From the NCBI GenBank assembly GCA_022559985.1, contig JAFJTR010000032.1:62001-126000 (forward strand): a stretch of DNA of 64,000 bases, given 5' to 3'. Numbering within the stretch: position 1 is the stretch's first letter; each line of letters opens with the position of its first letter. Of the stretch, positions 11,434-23,900 are shown one piece after another. Source of the DNA: Parastagonospora avenae f. sp. tritici 18332-5. Lineage: Eukaryota > Ascomycota > Dothideomycetes > Pleosporales > Phaeosphaeriaceae. A program made the translations under genes and the position numbers. The notes beneath the pieces are model-generated. The model did no database searches, was not told the DNA's origin, and saw only the letters and a program-made list of their open reading frames with translations.

Positions 11434-12532
11434 TACATTCATACTCCCCAGCCTGCTTCTTTAGCATTTTGTCAGTTATTTGCAAAGCGTGGCTCGTTTA
11501 TTCTGTTGCGTTCTTGAGATTGGGCGACGGAAGATGGTTCCAGGGTGGATGGACCCCTACCCAGGTTGTCGCATTCTGCTGCTGTTGGTCTTCGGACGTC
11601 GTACATTACCTTCACATTCGAACGTCTTTTATCACCAGCTAGTCCTTTCGTTTCTTGCTAATTAACATCTAGACTGAGGTATCGGAGGCTACCGCTCGCA
11701 AGAAGCTACCTCTCTCCAACAAACATGCCGACTACAAAGCTACTACAGCTCAGAAGCCACCTCAACTCAGAAGCCACTTCGACTCAGAATGGTCACAGCT
11801 CAGAAAGCTACTACATGCCCAAATGCCACCACCCTCAAACAGCCACAACCCAACACTTTCTACCAGCGCAATCAACACCCACTCACTCACATACATCCAC
11901 CTTAGCCTCACCCAATCTCCCCATCTCATCCCCCAAAAGCCGTTGTCCAGCCTCACCCGCCCGTCCCACGCCCACGCCCAAACCTTAACGCGACTCGCGC
12001 CCCCGGCCCCGAAACCCACTACCAGTAGCTCCCGCACCTTCATACTCTGCGCCACCGTTGCGAACCTGACTCGAGGCGATGTTTGGGGCGGGGTTTATGA
12101 TTTAGGTAAACAAGACACTCTCACTCTTTGCTGGATGGGAAGGTGTTGTTGATTTATGTATTTGTATTTATATTTAGTTGCTGTGTTGTATGTGTAATGG
12201 CTACTCACCCTACCCCGGGTTTTCATCCTTGTATCCAATCCAATCCAATCCAATCCGAATCCTGTACTATGTGTCTAGAAGTTACATTTACATATGTCGA
12301 AGAAAAAAACAGTTATGTGACAGAAAAGAAAAAGACGGCGTATGCCTTGCCCCCACGCTCCATAAATGCTCCGATATGTTGAAAGTCAAGGAAAATGCTG
12401 TCTCGCTGGCTGTAGTTGGTTGGCTGTTGGTAGGTATTAACGACAAATAAATGCTGCGTGAAATTCGTATGTGGTTCGTCGTCCCCCTTCTTTCTTCCTC
12501 CATCTTACAACACCCCTCCACTCTCCCTCTTT
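11434..12532. other. open frame of uncertain status and a CAATC microsatellite
   Basis: A frame stays open from 11673 to 12152 on the plus strand and is Pro/Ser/Thr-rich. It may be a further exon of the 11096 gene. Five tandem CAATC units lie at about 12234-12256. The last bases are the 3' flank of the TBC gene. Confidence 0.35.
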
Positions 12533-14963
12533 CTATGCTTGCTTCCCTGCCTCATACACCCTTGCCATAAACTCCTCCATCTCCGTGTCCACGCTCTTAT
12601 CTCTCAGGACACGCGCCACATCCTCCGCGCCGCCCTCGACACAATTCCCCTCGAGGATCCCCATGACCGCGACCGCCACTCTGGGTGGAATCTTATCCCC
12701 CTCGATGGCATACACGTCCATGACGCGCGCGGCGTGTTCGACGCCGAGTCGACTGCAGAACAAACTGCCGAACATGTCTGCGAGGTATTCCCTCGGCTCG
12801 ACGCGCAGGGATTCCAGACGTGCGGCGAGGGACGGGTGTTTCTTCGCGAGGGCGTGGAGGGTGGTGGAGTACGCGGCGTGCATGGCGTTTGCATCCTGGA
12901 CGAGGAAACTCAGCGGGAGCGCGCGGTTGAGGAGGTTCGAGAGCGCGATGAAAGCCGCGGGCGCGGGGAGGTTCAGGAGTAAGAGCGCGGCGATATGTTG
13001 GATGCCCATGGTGCTCAACACACCGCTGATATCAGGACGATATGTTGAGTACGCGAGGCAGATGTTGATCAGATCCTGGTGGAGGGGCTGGTCTTTTGCG
13101 AACATTTTGAGTTCGGGCCAGACGGACTTTGTGCCGTCTGTGATGTGTTCTGTGGGATTGGCTTTCTTGAGAGCGATGTTGTAGGTGGCTTCGCTGACTT
13201 CGAGGTCGTTGCCGATTGCGAGGGTCCAGACCTGTCCGCGTAACCGTGGGGGAATGCCGTTCCACCACATTTTACGGTGCGTGGCGCGGAGAGCGGGGTT
13301 TTCCATTTCGGTGGCCCAGTTTGGGAGAAGCAGGGTGGACCAGTATTCTGCTTTGACGCGTGTGGCTTTTTCACGGGCGAGGGCTTCTTCTTGGGCGCGT
13401 TGCGCTTCGAGACGTTCTATGAGATGTTAGATCGACGCAGTATTTGATTCCAGGTTTGTTCATCATACCAGCTTCCTCTATACGAGCCAACATTTTCTGG
13501 TACTCTTTGAGGTGCTTCTTCTCCTCCTTGGGGTTCTTAGGCGGAAGCCATGACGGCCGTGTGCGCGAAAGGTACTTCTGCTTCTCGGCTGATGGCTGGA
13601 ACGGGTCGATGAGGGGATCGCTCTTGCGCACGGGAGGCAACGCGGCTTTCTTCGTTTTCGGCTCGGGCTGATTCAGCGAGGCTGACCTCGTGAGTCCGGG
13701 TTGTTGTAGCTTGATTTCTTGTTTCTTCTCGAACTCCGTCTGGAATACCTCCAGCGCTTCTGTGAGGACCTTCGCATCTGTGTCGAGAGTTGTATGTATT
13801 TGGTCCCAGGCATTCGTTGGTTGCCTTGCCAGCTGTGTAGGTGGGGAATTTCCCCTCGTCGACGGCGCAGGCGAGGGGCGAGGCGAGGGCCGTGGCGAGC
13901 GTCGTGACCTTGAGGGCGCAGGCGAAGGTTTCCTCGATGCTGGCTGAACCTGACTCGCGACGTCTGGATTGGGAGAGGGCATGCTGCCGCTGCTTGAAGG
14001 TGTCCGTTCTTGCACTGGCCGCGGAGAAATCGGGACATTCCAGATAAAAGCATCCTCTGGTAGTTCGTCATCTCCCTCGTCATCGCATTCCGCCTCCCTT
14101 TCCTTCACTGTCTTGCGCTTCGCGTCCTGCCATGACTGTCTCCGGGAGTTTACCGACGGCGACGGCATGACGTCCATATTCCGGGAGCTCTTCCGTGACA
14201 ATGTGCGTGGGACTATGGGTGATTTGGCAGCGCTGGAAGGCGAGGGAGACCGCGACGAGCGATTTGGGGCAGCGAGACCCAGGGTCGTCAGGGTAGGCGC
14301 AGACGGCGACGTGAAGCCTCTCCGGAACTGCTTGCCTGGCGCAGCAAGCTGAGTTGGTTGTCGTTCTCCGGCATTGCTGGTCAAGCTCGGGTATCTTGAT
14401 TTGGCAGTGCTGGTCAGGTCGCGGACCGAATGGTGGGCGGGATGATTGTGCGATAAGCTGCGTCCGCCGGATGGCCGTGATGCCTCAAAGATGACGCGAT
14501 TTGACGGGCTCAATGGGAGCGGAAATGCAGAAGGGCCACTCGAGGCTTCATCTAGATTGATGTCCTCGAAGTGGGAGAGATTGCTCAGGTCGCCGGGTCC
14601 AAAGTCCGAATGGTTCGAAGAATGAAAGCTGCTCGACTTGGACGACTTGGAGTTGGTGAGGTCCGGCGGGCTGCCCGGCGGGCCCCCAAAGGACTGATGG
14701 CCATCTTGCGACGAGTACGTGAGGGTCGCCATAAGCGGTCGGGGCGGTCTGCGGCGGTCTGACAGCGAGAGGCTTGGTCGTCTTGCAGTGCGGGCGTTGA
14801 ACAAGTACGCGCTGGAGTCGCGTTTCGGAAGACAGTTCAAGGAGTGGACGTAATCATGCTCGGATATGATATACAGGGCTCGGTGGTGAGCAAGAAAATG
14901 CACTCCGTCGTCCGGACTGTGGTTCTCGCCAGCGTCGGGGTGTTGAAAGACGGTGGACGGCAT
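12533..14963 (-). CDS. TBC (Rab GAP-like) domain protein with degenerate catalytic fingers
   Basis: Two exons on the minus strand, 14963-13469 and 13416-12533. The 52-bp intron (donor GTATGA, acceptor CTCATAG) lies inside a predicted coiled coil of about 40 residues. The product is 792 residues from the first ATG, or 715 if translation starts at the in-frame ATG at 14732 (MATLTYSS), which I think equally likely. The N-terminal 450 residues are Ser/Pro-rich and disordered. The TBC domain starts near residue 552 with the family motif IPPRLRGQVW and continues through AYSTYRPD. Known Rab GAPs use an Arg finger (IxxDxxR) and a Gln finger (YxQG). Here the matching places read ITDGTKS and SGVLSTMG, so GAP activity is doubtful. 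A scaffold role in membrane traffic is possible. Confidence 0.88.
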
Positions 14964-16191
14964 GTCGAATCAGGGGGCCTAGCGTGCTTTTCTTGAGATG
15001 ACCGTCCGTTCACATCCCTGTACGTCAACCGGTACCTGCCCTTGGCCTACGATTGCGGCTAATTGGTCTCACGGGTTTGATTGCAAGCAAAGCGGGCGAC
15101 GAGTTCGGCGGGGGACTGTCTGAATGATATGCTGCAGAATCTGGGGGAAACTACACTACAGACCGCGCATGGCGAGACAAACAGGTGCAACAAAGCAATG
15201 CAGGGCCACCGCGGGCAGGGCCTGCCATCCATGATATTCGTCCAACTAGGCGGGCGGCTTTATTGCGTCGACGTGAAACCACCTACAGAGTGGCTGGTGT
15301 GCCAGCCCGTCTGCAGCGCTTGACATCACCACCACCACCGCCCACCCCCGTCATTAACACACTTGCCCAATCATTAACCACCACTAATAGAAACACTACT
15401 TATCGCGGAGTAGCACCAGCGAGCACAATCGCGATTGCAAAAGGCGGAACCGAAGCAGGATTTTGTGCGACCGCTGTGCTTCGATCCGTCACTTCCACCG
15501 GTCTGCAAGCCAAGGCGCGGCCTCCGTTGGGCGTGCAGCTTGAACGTGTCGGCCTGCCGCCGCTACTTGTGCCACCCTAGCAGAGATCTTGATGTCGACA
15601 AGCAAAAATGTCGCGTTTGCTTGCTGCTTGCAAGCAGTTGATCAGCAGTGATCGCTACGCGTGGACTATTTGCAGTTGCATGCATATCACTGTCTATTGA
15701 CCGCGGACTCGAGCATGCGCCTCTCGTGCTCGTCCGAGATGCGCGCCGCCTTGAACGCCTGCTCCAACCAAACTAACAGTGCGCGATGTTGTGTGTTTTT
15801 CCGTTGAAACACCGAGAGAAAAGCCTTGCATGCGAGCCTACCGATACCGATCGTTAGCATCGTCGGAACGAAGAACGTCAAACCCCGCAGTGTTCACGTT
15901 GCGAACCATGGACCGCGTTCCAGCGTGTCGCGAGTCGCGACCCCACGAAATATGAGACGCCGCGGATCAGCCACACTTACCATTGCAGATGTCGGCGCGA
16001 GATGACGCTCTGAACGGCGCTTTTCGGCCTGTCGCTGCGCGAGCGCGAACGCCGCTGAAGCATTGCAAAGCCTAGTGCGATGATGCTGTCAACCGTTTCT
16101 GTAGTTGTTGAGTACGCTGGTCAGCTCATAAACTTGGTTTCCGGAAGTCTTAGCCGCGGATCGCCCATGCAGTAACCTTGCACCCGCTTTA
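14964..16191. other. intergenic upstream of the TBC gene and 3' of TERT
   Basis: No supported gene. The minus-strand frame at 16089-16349 overlaps the end of TERT in another frame and could hold an alternative C-terminus. The stretch at 15330-15380 is rich in CCA and CCACC triplets. Confidence 0.4.
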
Positions 16192-19100
16192 TCAGGTCGG
16201 CTCTTTGGAATCGGTTCCTGACTGGTCCACTTTGCATGTGCATTCCACGCTTTGGGCGACCACTTGGCGTCTAGAGAAGAGTATTGACGTACTGATAAGC
16301 AAGCTTGAACAAGTTGTGCGCACTCTAGACAGCACGCGCACATATTCAAGGCACCTCACCGCCGCTTCGTGGAAGCTTTGGTACAGATTGCCAAGTATCG
16401 TTGACACGCTGTTCAGCGATGCATCGATGTACATGGCCTTGAGCTGGATTTTAAACGCGCTATTCCGAGTCAGTACACGACCAATACTCGCTTCCCGCCC
16501 TGGGTCCACAACAATGGATGGGTCAAGTGGATGGCCGCTCTCCCCGGGACGGTGATGCTGGTATTGGGTGGGGAACTCACTTGAGAGCCTTGCGATGGAA
16601 GGTCTGGCCAGGCATTTTTGCCAGATCGACGGTCAAAGAGTCTTCAACATCTGGTCCAGATTAGCTCCATAGTTACAATTCTCCACTATCAACGTCAACT
16701 TACCAGTCCTTGCAGACCGCTCACTCTTCTTGTTGACCTCGAGCGTAGCGGTGTCGATGCAAACTCCACAGTATGGGAATTTGCTGTCTGTGGCAGCTCT
16801 GGGAATGCGGTGGCCAGTATCTGTAACAGCGTCGAAGTTGGCCAGCGACTTTGATGTTTTGACAACGACTCCATAATCGGGATGCCCTCGATGCATCACC
16901 CGAAGGAATCGTTCTGCGTGTTGCTGTTTGATCGTGATCAGGAGGAAGTCATCCAACAATCGCAGCAGTAAGCAATCGTCGCCGAGCGCGAAGCTGAGGA
17001 CATCACGCTCAAGCTCTGCGTAGAAGAAGTTGCACAGAATGCTTGACAGAATCGAGCCTTGGGGAATGCCCTGCTTCTGTCGGTAGAACTTCTTGCCAAT
17101 CTTGACTAGATTTCGCTCTACGTGTTCACGCAGAAGCCGCATCAGGTCATCCTTGCTTTCCTGCTGCTGCATGTTCGTATCCACGAAGACTGTATTGGAC
17201 TTCAGTCCGACAAACTTATTCTGCACAAGCTGCTGAAACGAGGCCATGTCTTTTGCTGCACCACTATGAGCGACATATTTCTTCACGGGCAATGGATCAA
17301 CATGCTGTCCGTCGAGCTTTTGCAATGCACCTAAAGGACTAATCTCAACGTGCTTGCCGGTTTGATAAGTCTGCATAGACATGAGGCTCTCGACCATTGT
17401 CAACAGGCGTTGTTGTGGTATCGTGTCGAAGCAAGTTTGCACATCAACTTTGGCGAAGTAAAGTGGGCTTTGCTCAAGATTGCGCTGCTTTAAGGATGTT
17501 TTAAAGGTTGCCAGTTTGGGGAACATGTCTGTCACCGAAAAGAGAGAGCTTCCGAAAACATCCGGCTGAAGTGACTGGTGGACGTTAGTGGCAGGAAGAT
17601 GTTGCACAATGAGGCAGCGCTGACCTTCTCGTAGGTAACGACGTTGAACACTGGTGTCATCACCGAGTTGATACTGCGACCAAGAGACGTCACCCCATTT
17701 TTGACGACTTGCTGTCTCCTCTTGAGATTCATTATCGTTCGGAAGCCGTGACTCTTGGGCAATAGTCGAATTTTGCTGAAGCCGAGCGGTCGCATCGACA
17801 ACAATTTTGTTGCCCGCTCCGTCGGCATGTGCTCAAACATGCTTGACTTCAATACCGTCAACGATGACTCGGTGAGCATGCGCCAGACATCATGACGGAA
17901 ATAAAAAAGTCTATTTCTGTGCACGTTTGATTCTGTCACATGGAAGTTTGACCGAACCAGAGGAATGAGAAAGGAATCGAATAGCCAATAGACAAACTCG
18001 AGTAAAAGCTCTTTTCTTTTCTCAAAGTCTGACTTGGCTAGCTTGGTGGTGTCATGCTGACCCGGTGGATGGAGCCAAGTCATGGATGTGATCTGCAAGT
18101 CAATCAACATGAGGCATGTCAGAAGGCAAGGGACAAATTACCTGAAGCTTTTGTGTCACCTGGTGGAGATTTAGGCTTTCAAATCTTCTCAGCGAGATGA
18201 ATTGGTCTACCCACGACATGATGACACGCTTGTTGCTTTCGTCGCCCCAAAAAGCATTTGGGATGACCTTAGCCACTGTGGCTCGGCAAAAAGCCGAGAC
18301 ATCAGCAGTAGAGCATGCCATGTTTGTGAAACACGCTTGCTCAGTCGAGCTGTCGTTTTTGGGGCCAGTCGCTGAGTCACTTTCGTTCGGGCTATCGGTG
18401 GAAGGGCCACTGTTCTCAGAGTCTGGTCGAGCGTTGCATTTCTTCCATTCGGGCTTCGATGATAATGGCAGGGTCTGTCGCGTTAGCAAGGTCGTCGTGC
18501 AGGATTGAGCACCATACACACCTCGACAGGACAATAATGGCGGAGCAGCTCAGCGTAAGAACATCGGTGGTTCAAGGTTCGCATCCGGTCTATCAACGCC
18601 ACAGTAGCACCACGCAGCCGCTTTGGTACACGCGTTTTCCACTTTCTTGTTTCTTCCAGGTCGGTAGCCTTGTCACCAAGGGCTCTACACATGCTCTGGT
18701 GGATCTCCTTCTCACGCAATGTGTAGTCTTTGAAGGGCATGGCAGTCTCTCGACGATCGACTTTGGACGTGAATGCATTGTGTAGACCAAACTGCCTGGG
18801 AAAGATGTACCGCAAGATCAGTATCGTCTGAAGTTGGTCGCTCCGATCAGATAATCGATTCAGCACGTCTTGTGGTAGTGTTAGTTTCACGCATGACTCG
18901 AAACTATGTGGCAACTAACGGATGTGGCGCATGCCAAAGCGAACTCCTCCTTTCGCATTCAGTGCTGCCTTCGCGTACAACATGCGACTGCGGACAAAGG
19001 TGATGGCGCTAGGGCTTCGATTCTCGCTGTGCTGGTTCAGCGGGACCCCTTTGGCGGGTTGATTGGCTTCATTGTGCAGCGGCTGTTCTTTCTGTTTCTC

Positions 19101-19950
19101 ATTTGGCTTCAACTCTGACATAGGGATGCCGCTGAGCTGGATGTAGTTGCCGATTCCACCAGCGACAGGCAGAAAGATGGCACAGTCGAGAAGCAGGTCG
19201 ATAATGATACGATCACCACGCTGGCCGAGCAAAGTAAGTAGCCTGCCCCATGTTGGCTCTTTCAGCGTGCGCACATGGCTGTTCGGTGAACGTTCGACCA
19301 AGCCAGGTACAGAAGAAGTAGGCTCGCCATGCTCGTTGTGCGTCCGCCTTGCGTGGGCAGCTCGCTGGAAGCCGTGGCACAGCAAGTGCGATGGCTTGTG
19401 AGCTGTGGATCGCCGAAACAGGAGCCATATTACGAAGTCTACTATCTATGGTCATTTAGTTACCAGATCTGGCTGCATAGCCACGTGCAGGCCGTGAGAC
19501 AGTGTCGTGCGCTACTCGACCTACCTCACTTTGCAGAAAATATCCAGACTTGAATGTGCCGCCCGAGTTGCTCTGCGAGCGCTGCTGGGTGAAGCTCTCA
19601 AGTTCGCGGTCGCGTTCTTTGGCCTCTTGTTCGATGTTCCTGGGCTCTGCATCTGGGACGCAGCCAATCAGGGCCGAGTCCAGCAGTTGGCCAAGTTGGA
19701 CGTCGAGATCACGTGCTGAGGCCTCGTCCTGGGCAGATATCGTCAATCCGAGCTGGGCTATGCGGCGCCGCCTGCCCTTTGAGGACTTGGGCAGTCGAGA
19801 TAATATATGGTGGCGCAGAGTCAGGACCTGGGGGTAGAGGCGCCGCAGCACTGGATGGTCAGGGCCAGGTGGTGAGGCCGAGGCAGGTTCGGCGCGCCTT
19901 GCCTTCTTGCGAGGACCCCCACTCGCATGTGTCGCGGGTGTTCTTTTCAT
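16192..19950 (-). CDS. TERT: telomerase reverse transcriptase catalytic subunit
   Basis: Eight exons on the minus strand: 19950-19525, 19445-18920, 18868-18522, 18474-18142, 18092-17625, 17574-16704, 16650-16581 and 16459-16192. The joined frame is 1,102 residues, a normal TERT length. It extends telomeric DNA in the nucleus using the telomerase RNA template. In order: a Lys/Arg-rich N-terminus and TEN-like domain (IVDFVIWLLFRR, TWGRLLTLLGQ); the RNA-binding domain with YIFPRQFGLHN near residue 338; motif T (FHVTES) near 595; motif 1 (RLLPKSHGFR) near 652; motif A (AKVDVQTCFD, catalytic Asp744); motif B' (QGIPQGS) near 869; motif C (LLDDF, Asp908-909); motif E (KFPYCG); and a C-terminal extension (PGQTFHRKALNAFKIQ). 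All three catalytic aspartates are present. The last 35 residues do not look like the usual TERT end, so the final exon boundary is uncertain. Confidence 0.96.
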
Positions 19951-20994
19951 GCTGGCGGCGATGCATCAATGAGCCTGTTATCTTGGATGTTGTTGATGTT
20001 GGTTGGTGTCCCGAAGGAGGAAAGCGCGGACGCGAGTGCACGCGCAATTGGGTTTGGGAGGCCGCATGCGTTTCCAACGGTTCAGCTGGTTGCCCAACGC
20101 TCTCAAATGTGTGCCATGTCACGTTGTGGTGTTGTCGTCCAAGAATTCAAGTTGAGGTCCTTTCGTCCCATGCTGGCCCAGCACACTGCGGGAGATGCGA
20201 GTCGCAACCCGTGTCTCTGGGCGCTGGGCGCTGGGCGATCGCGAACCCTTGCGGATTCTTCGCTGCGCTAGGTCGCAGCTTGATCCTGGCATCGCTGGGG
20301 AGCACTTCCGCAGCAAGCTCGCGGGGAGCAAGCCCCCGTAATCAATAAGTGCCATCGTTGCCGGTACACCTGCTGCTGTGCCGCGGGTAGTTGTGCGCTG
20401 AACGTCCATCAATCTCCTGTGCCCTTGCAGCTCGCAGTGATCCCGTGCGACGTCAGCCCACAGCGCCGTTGTCCCGCAGCCATACATGCTTCGTACAGTA
20501 GCTGCCTGCAACGGTCAAGCTGCCTGACGAGAGTGTACCAGTACCAGACGTGCAAGTGTGGGCCACACTCCGGTAGATCTCCCACGACAATCATTGACCT
20601 CGCTCCCACCTCTGCATACCCTACCCTGCCCTGTTAGCCCTCTGCCTGCCATCCTTCACAGCCTCTCCCTGCTCTCCGCCGTCCGCGCTCCTCTTCGCGC
20701 GCTGTGACTTGGTGTTCGGCCGCCCGACTCGCATCCGGCTGAAACAACACGCTGCCGGCGAGCAGAGTTAGTCGACGTCTGCCCCCCATTGTATTGGTCG
20801 CTCCGCGAATTGATTGAAAGCGCCCGCGTGTGAGTTGTCTCTAGCCACCCCGGTCGCCGCGACGAAGGTTGCGCTTGTGTTGCTGCCATCTCCGCCCGCA
20901 GAGTGATTGGGCGAGCTTTCGTCTCAGTGCGCTGGCCGCCGCCTATTCGCGCCAGGAAAGGCTCTTGCAATCAGGACCATGGTGCCGTAACAAC
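19951..20994. other. divergent promoter region between TERT and the Rho GEF
   Basis: About 1 kb of GC-rich sequence with no supported gene. The TERT gene reads leftward from 19950 and the Rho GEF rightward from 20995, so both leaders lie here. Open frames in it are shadows without motifs. Confidence 0.5.
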
Positions 20995-23900
20995 ATGGCA
21001 GAGTCTGATCAAGTGCATAACTATGCATATCCGTCGGTTGCCAGCTGGCTGCACTCGACGACGCTGGCCCAGCTCGATGGCGCCTCCGAGTCCCGGAATG
21101 TAGACGACCCACTCGACGACGCCTCCCCTGATGACTTTTACAAGTCCGCCTATACCTCCACCACCCAGCACGACATAGTCGCCCTGCCGCCAGACATGGC
21201 CACCACTCGCCAGCGCCAGCCCACCGCGAACGGCGCCGTACGCCCGCCCAGCAAACCTGGCCCGAGATCTGTCTCTGGCCCGGCCTCGACTGCGACTGTG
21301 ACTGCGACCCCGACACGCGCTTCCCCGCAGGTGTCAAACAAAGTAAAGGCGCTGGCAGAGAGATTCGAACGCTCGCCGCAGAGCAGCCCCGCTAGCTCGT
21401 CGCCCGCGGTGCGATCAAGGAGCAAAGGCCCGGGTCGAGTGGGGGGATTTGACCCGTCCAGGCGCTCCAATGCCTCGGTGTCGTCGACGGCGTCCGCGGC
21501 GCGTCCCAGCAAAGAGGCGACCTATGGATCGTACAAGTTCAACAACCTGAAGCCGAGGGAGCGACCCCAGCCCGCGCCTTCCACGCCCCGGAACGCAGCT
21601 GCCAGACGAACGACTGGCAGCCGGAGCAGTCTCGACCACCACACATCACCCACACGGAAGAAGCTCGTTACGCCCACGACTCGATCAGCTAGTCGGCCCG
21701 CGTCGACGGGGCGACAGCCATTCTTTGGAGAAGTTGTGAGCGGCCAGGATGTCACATCGCCTGGCTTCGGCATTCCCACCTTGGACGGCACCGAGGAAGA
21801 GGCCCTGGGCGTTGACGCACTTTTGGGGGCACCAGCAGGTGGTGCGCGTTCGTCTGCCGCGCCACATGGCTCCCACCACCATCGCTCCGGGAGTGGTGCC
21901 ATGTCCGCGTTTGCTGGCCAATCTTCGCGGATTCCTGTGCGCCCATCCCCCGCGTCCAAGATACCAGTGCGTGCGCGACGTCTGAGCGCCACTTCAGACA
22001 CCACCAGCTCGTCCAGCCGGTCCGTCAGATACACGCCGACCCGCGCCTCAAACCACAGTAACCGGGCATCGCCAACACGGTTCTACAGAAAGCACATGGG
22101 AGTGGGATCCGTAGCGGACTCGGGTGGAGCGGAGCAGGCTGTTCTTCCCTCGTTAGCGTATCGTGGATATCGGGAACGGGGGAAGTCACCAGCAGCTCCT
22201 CGTAGCGGTCCAAGCATATCAGCTATTGCAAATGCACCACCGCTGTCGCCTCGATTGCGGAATTCGAGGGAGAGACAGCCGCTACAATCGCCAGCGCAGA
22301 ATGCTCGGGACTCTGGTGCATTCGGGGAGCACAGCTACTTCCCTGATGACTCGTTCGGCGCACATCACAGTCGACCCGTCAGCTCCGAGAACCCCCTCTC
22401 TCCAGGAAAACCCTCAGACAAGTCCCATTCAGACCAACGGCCCCATGAGGACCATCATACCTCGTCAGGCTACCAGCAGCGCCTCAGCCTGCAGACCGAT
22501 CGACTATCAGTGCCGCCGATTCAGCAGCCACTGTCAGCCACCACGGACTTCGAAGAATCCCCAATACTGGGACTACCTGGCAGTTTCGTGCTCACACCTC
22601 CCACGACACACGAAGAACAGCAGCCGCAGCTTCTTCAGGCCACTGTCTTCCATGCTTCCGGGCGACAGGAGGCTCCACGCTCGCCAGAGATCGAGCAGTC
22701 AGAGCTGGGTGTTCGCGAGTCGATACCCATCATGCTTGGAGATGACCAATCACAGCAGCCATGGCAACCTGATACTGAAGACATGAGTGAAAGCCTGCAA
22801 GCTCTTACATATGGGCATCCTGGGGACCAAGGCTTTACCATGGTGCCTAGACAGCCCAATCCACACTATGATGCAGAGGACTCACCAGCGGATCCCTTCG
22901 GCAACCGCGAGTCACTGCGCCCGGAGGATTCAGCGAGCCTTGCTCCATACCGCGCGGCCGGATCTCTAAGTTTCAACGCGGAGACCTATAGCGTCGTTAA
23001 TTCCGTGCTTAATATGTACCACCAATCGCCTGTGATCTCGCCTGAGCTAGCATCGGTTTCGAGGGAAAGGGTGCAGCGTGTGTCGCCTGTTGTCGCGCAG
23101 CACAAGGACTGGGGCTCAAAAGAGGCTACGGAGACATACCTCGCGCGGTTGCTGAGTGATGCCAACGGCGTAGGGGAGGAAGCCGCGCGGGCCCAAGAAA
23201 GAGCAATGGCGTCCCCAGCTCGACCAGCGCCGAACTTCCCACACGAAGAGTTAGAAGAAGACGAGCACGACTTTGCAGTTGGGGGCACAGCAATTATTTA
23301 CCCACCGCAGTCACGACGATATTCTCGTGGGTCCAAAGGGTCCAATGCCACTACCATCCAAGACGACGTCTCGCGCTCCGGCAGCTCCTCAGGGAGGCCA
23401 TCACATGACTACACTCTGCACAGTACAACGACTGATTGCACTTCAACAAACGGTATCGAACTGCCGCAGCTCGCTTGGACCAACGGTGGTCTAGGCCTTT
23501 CATATCACGAAGACATGCCGCCTTCACCTTCCTCGCAGCACACCCCACCTCGTCCCGCTTATTCACCTCCACCGCCGCCCACACAACCATCTATTGATCA
23601 ACACACAGCATCACACTACGTGCCGCACCCGCCCACTTCACATCAGTACCCACCCGTAGCGGCCATGAGCGAGCACATGGAGCTGCATCCTGCTCGTGCC
23701 GCTACGCCAGTTAGCCAGTCTTACAATGTAGGTCTCGAAGCGCGTTATGGCGCTCCGGCAATGGCAGAAGCAGATTCCGCACCGGTATCACGCGGCTCAA
23801 CAGAGAATGGCCCGCCTGATCCTGCAAAACAAGCGTTGATCAAGCGATACAGAATTTTGGAGGAGTTGCTCACGACGGAACACCAGTTCTGTATCGATAT

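Noticed and set aside
15185..15580. 131-codon plus-strand frame
   Set aside because: Lies in the GC-rich region upstream of the TBC gene, with no family features.
16089..16349. 86-codon minus-strand frame as a separate gene
   Set aside because: Overlaps the last TERT exon and could at most be an alternative TERT end.
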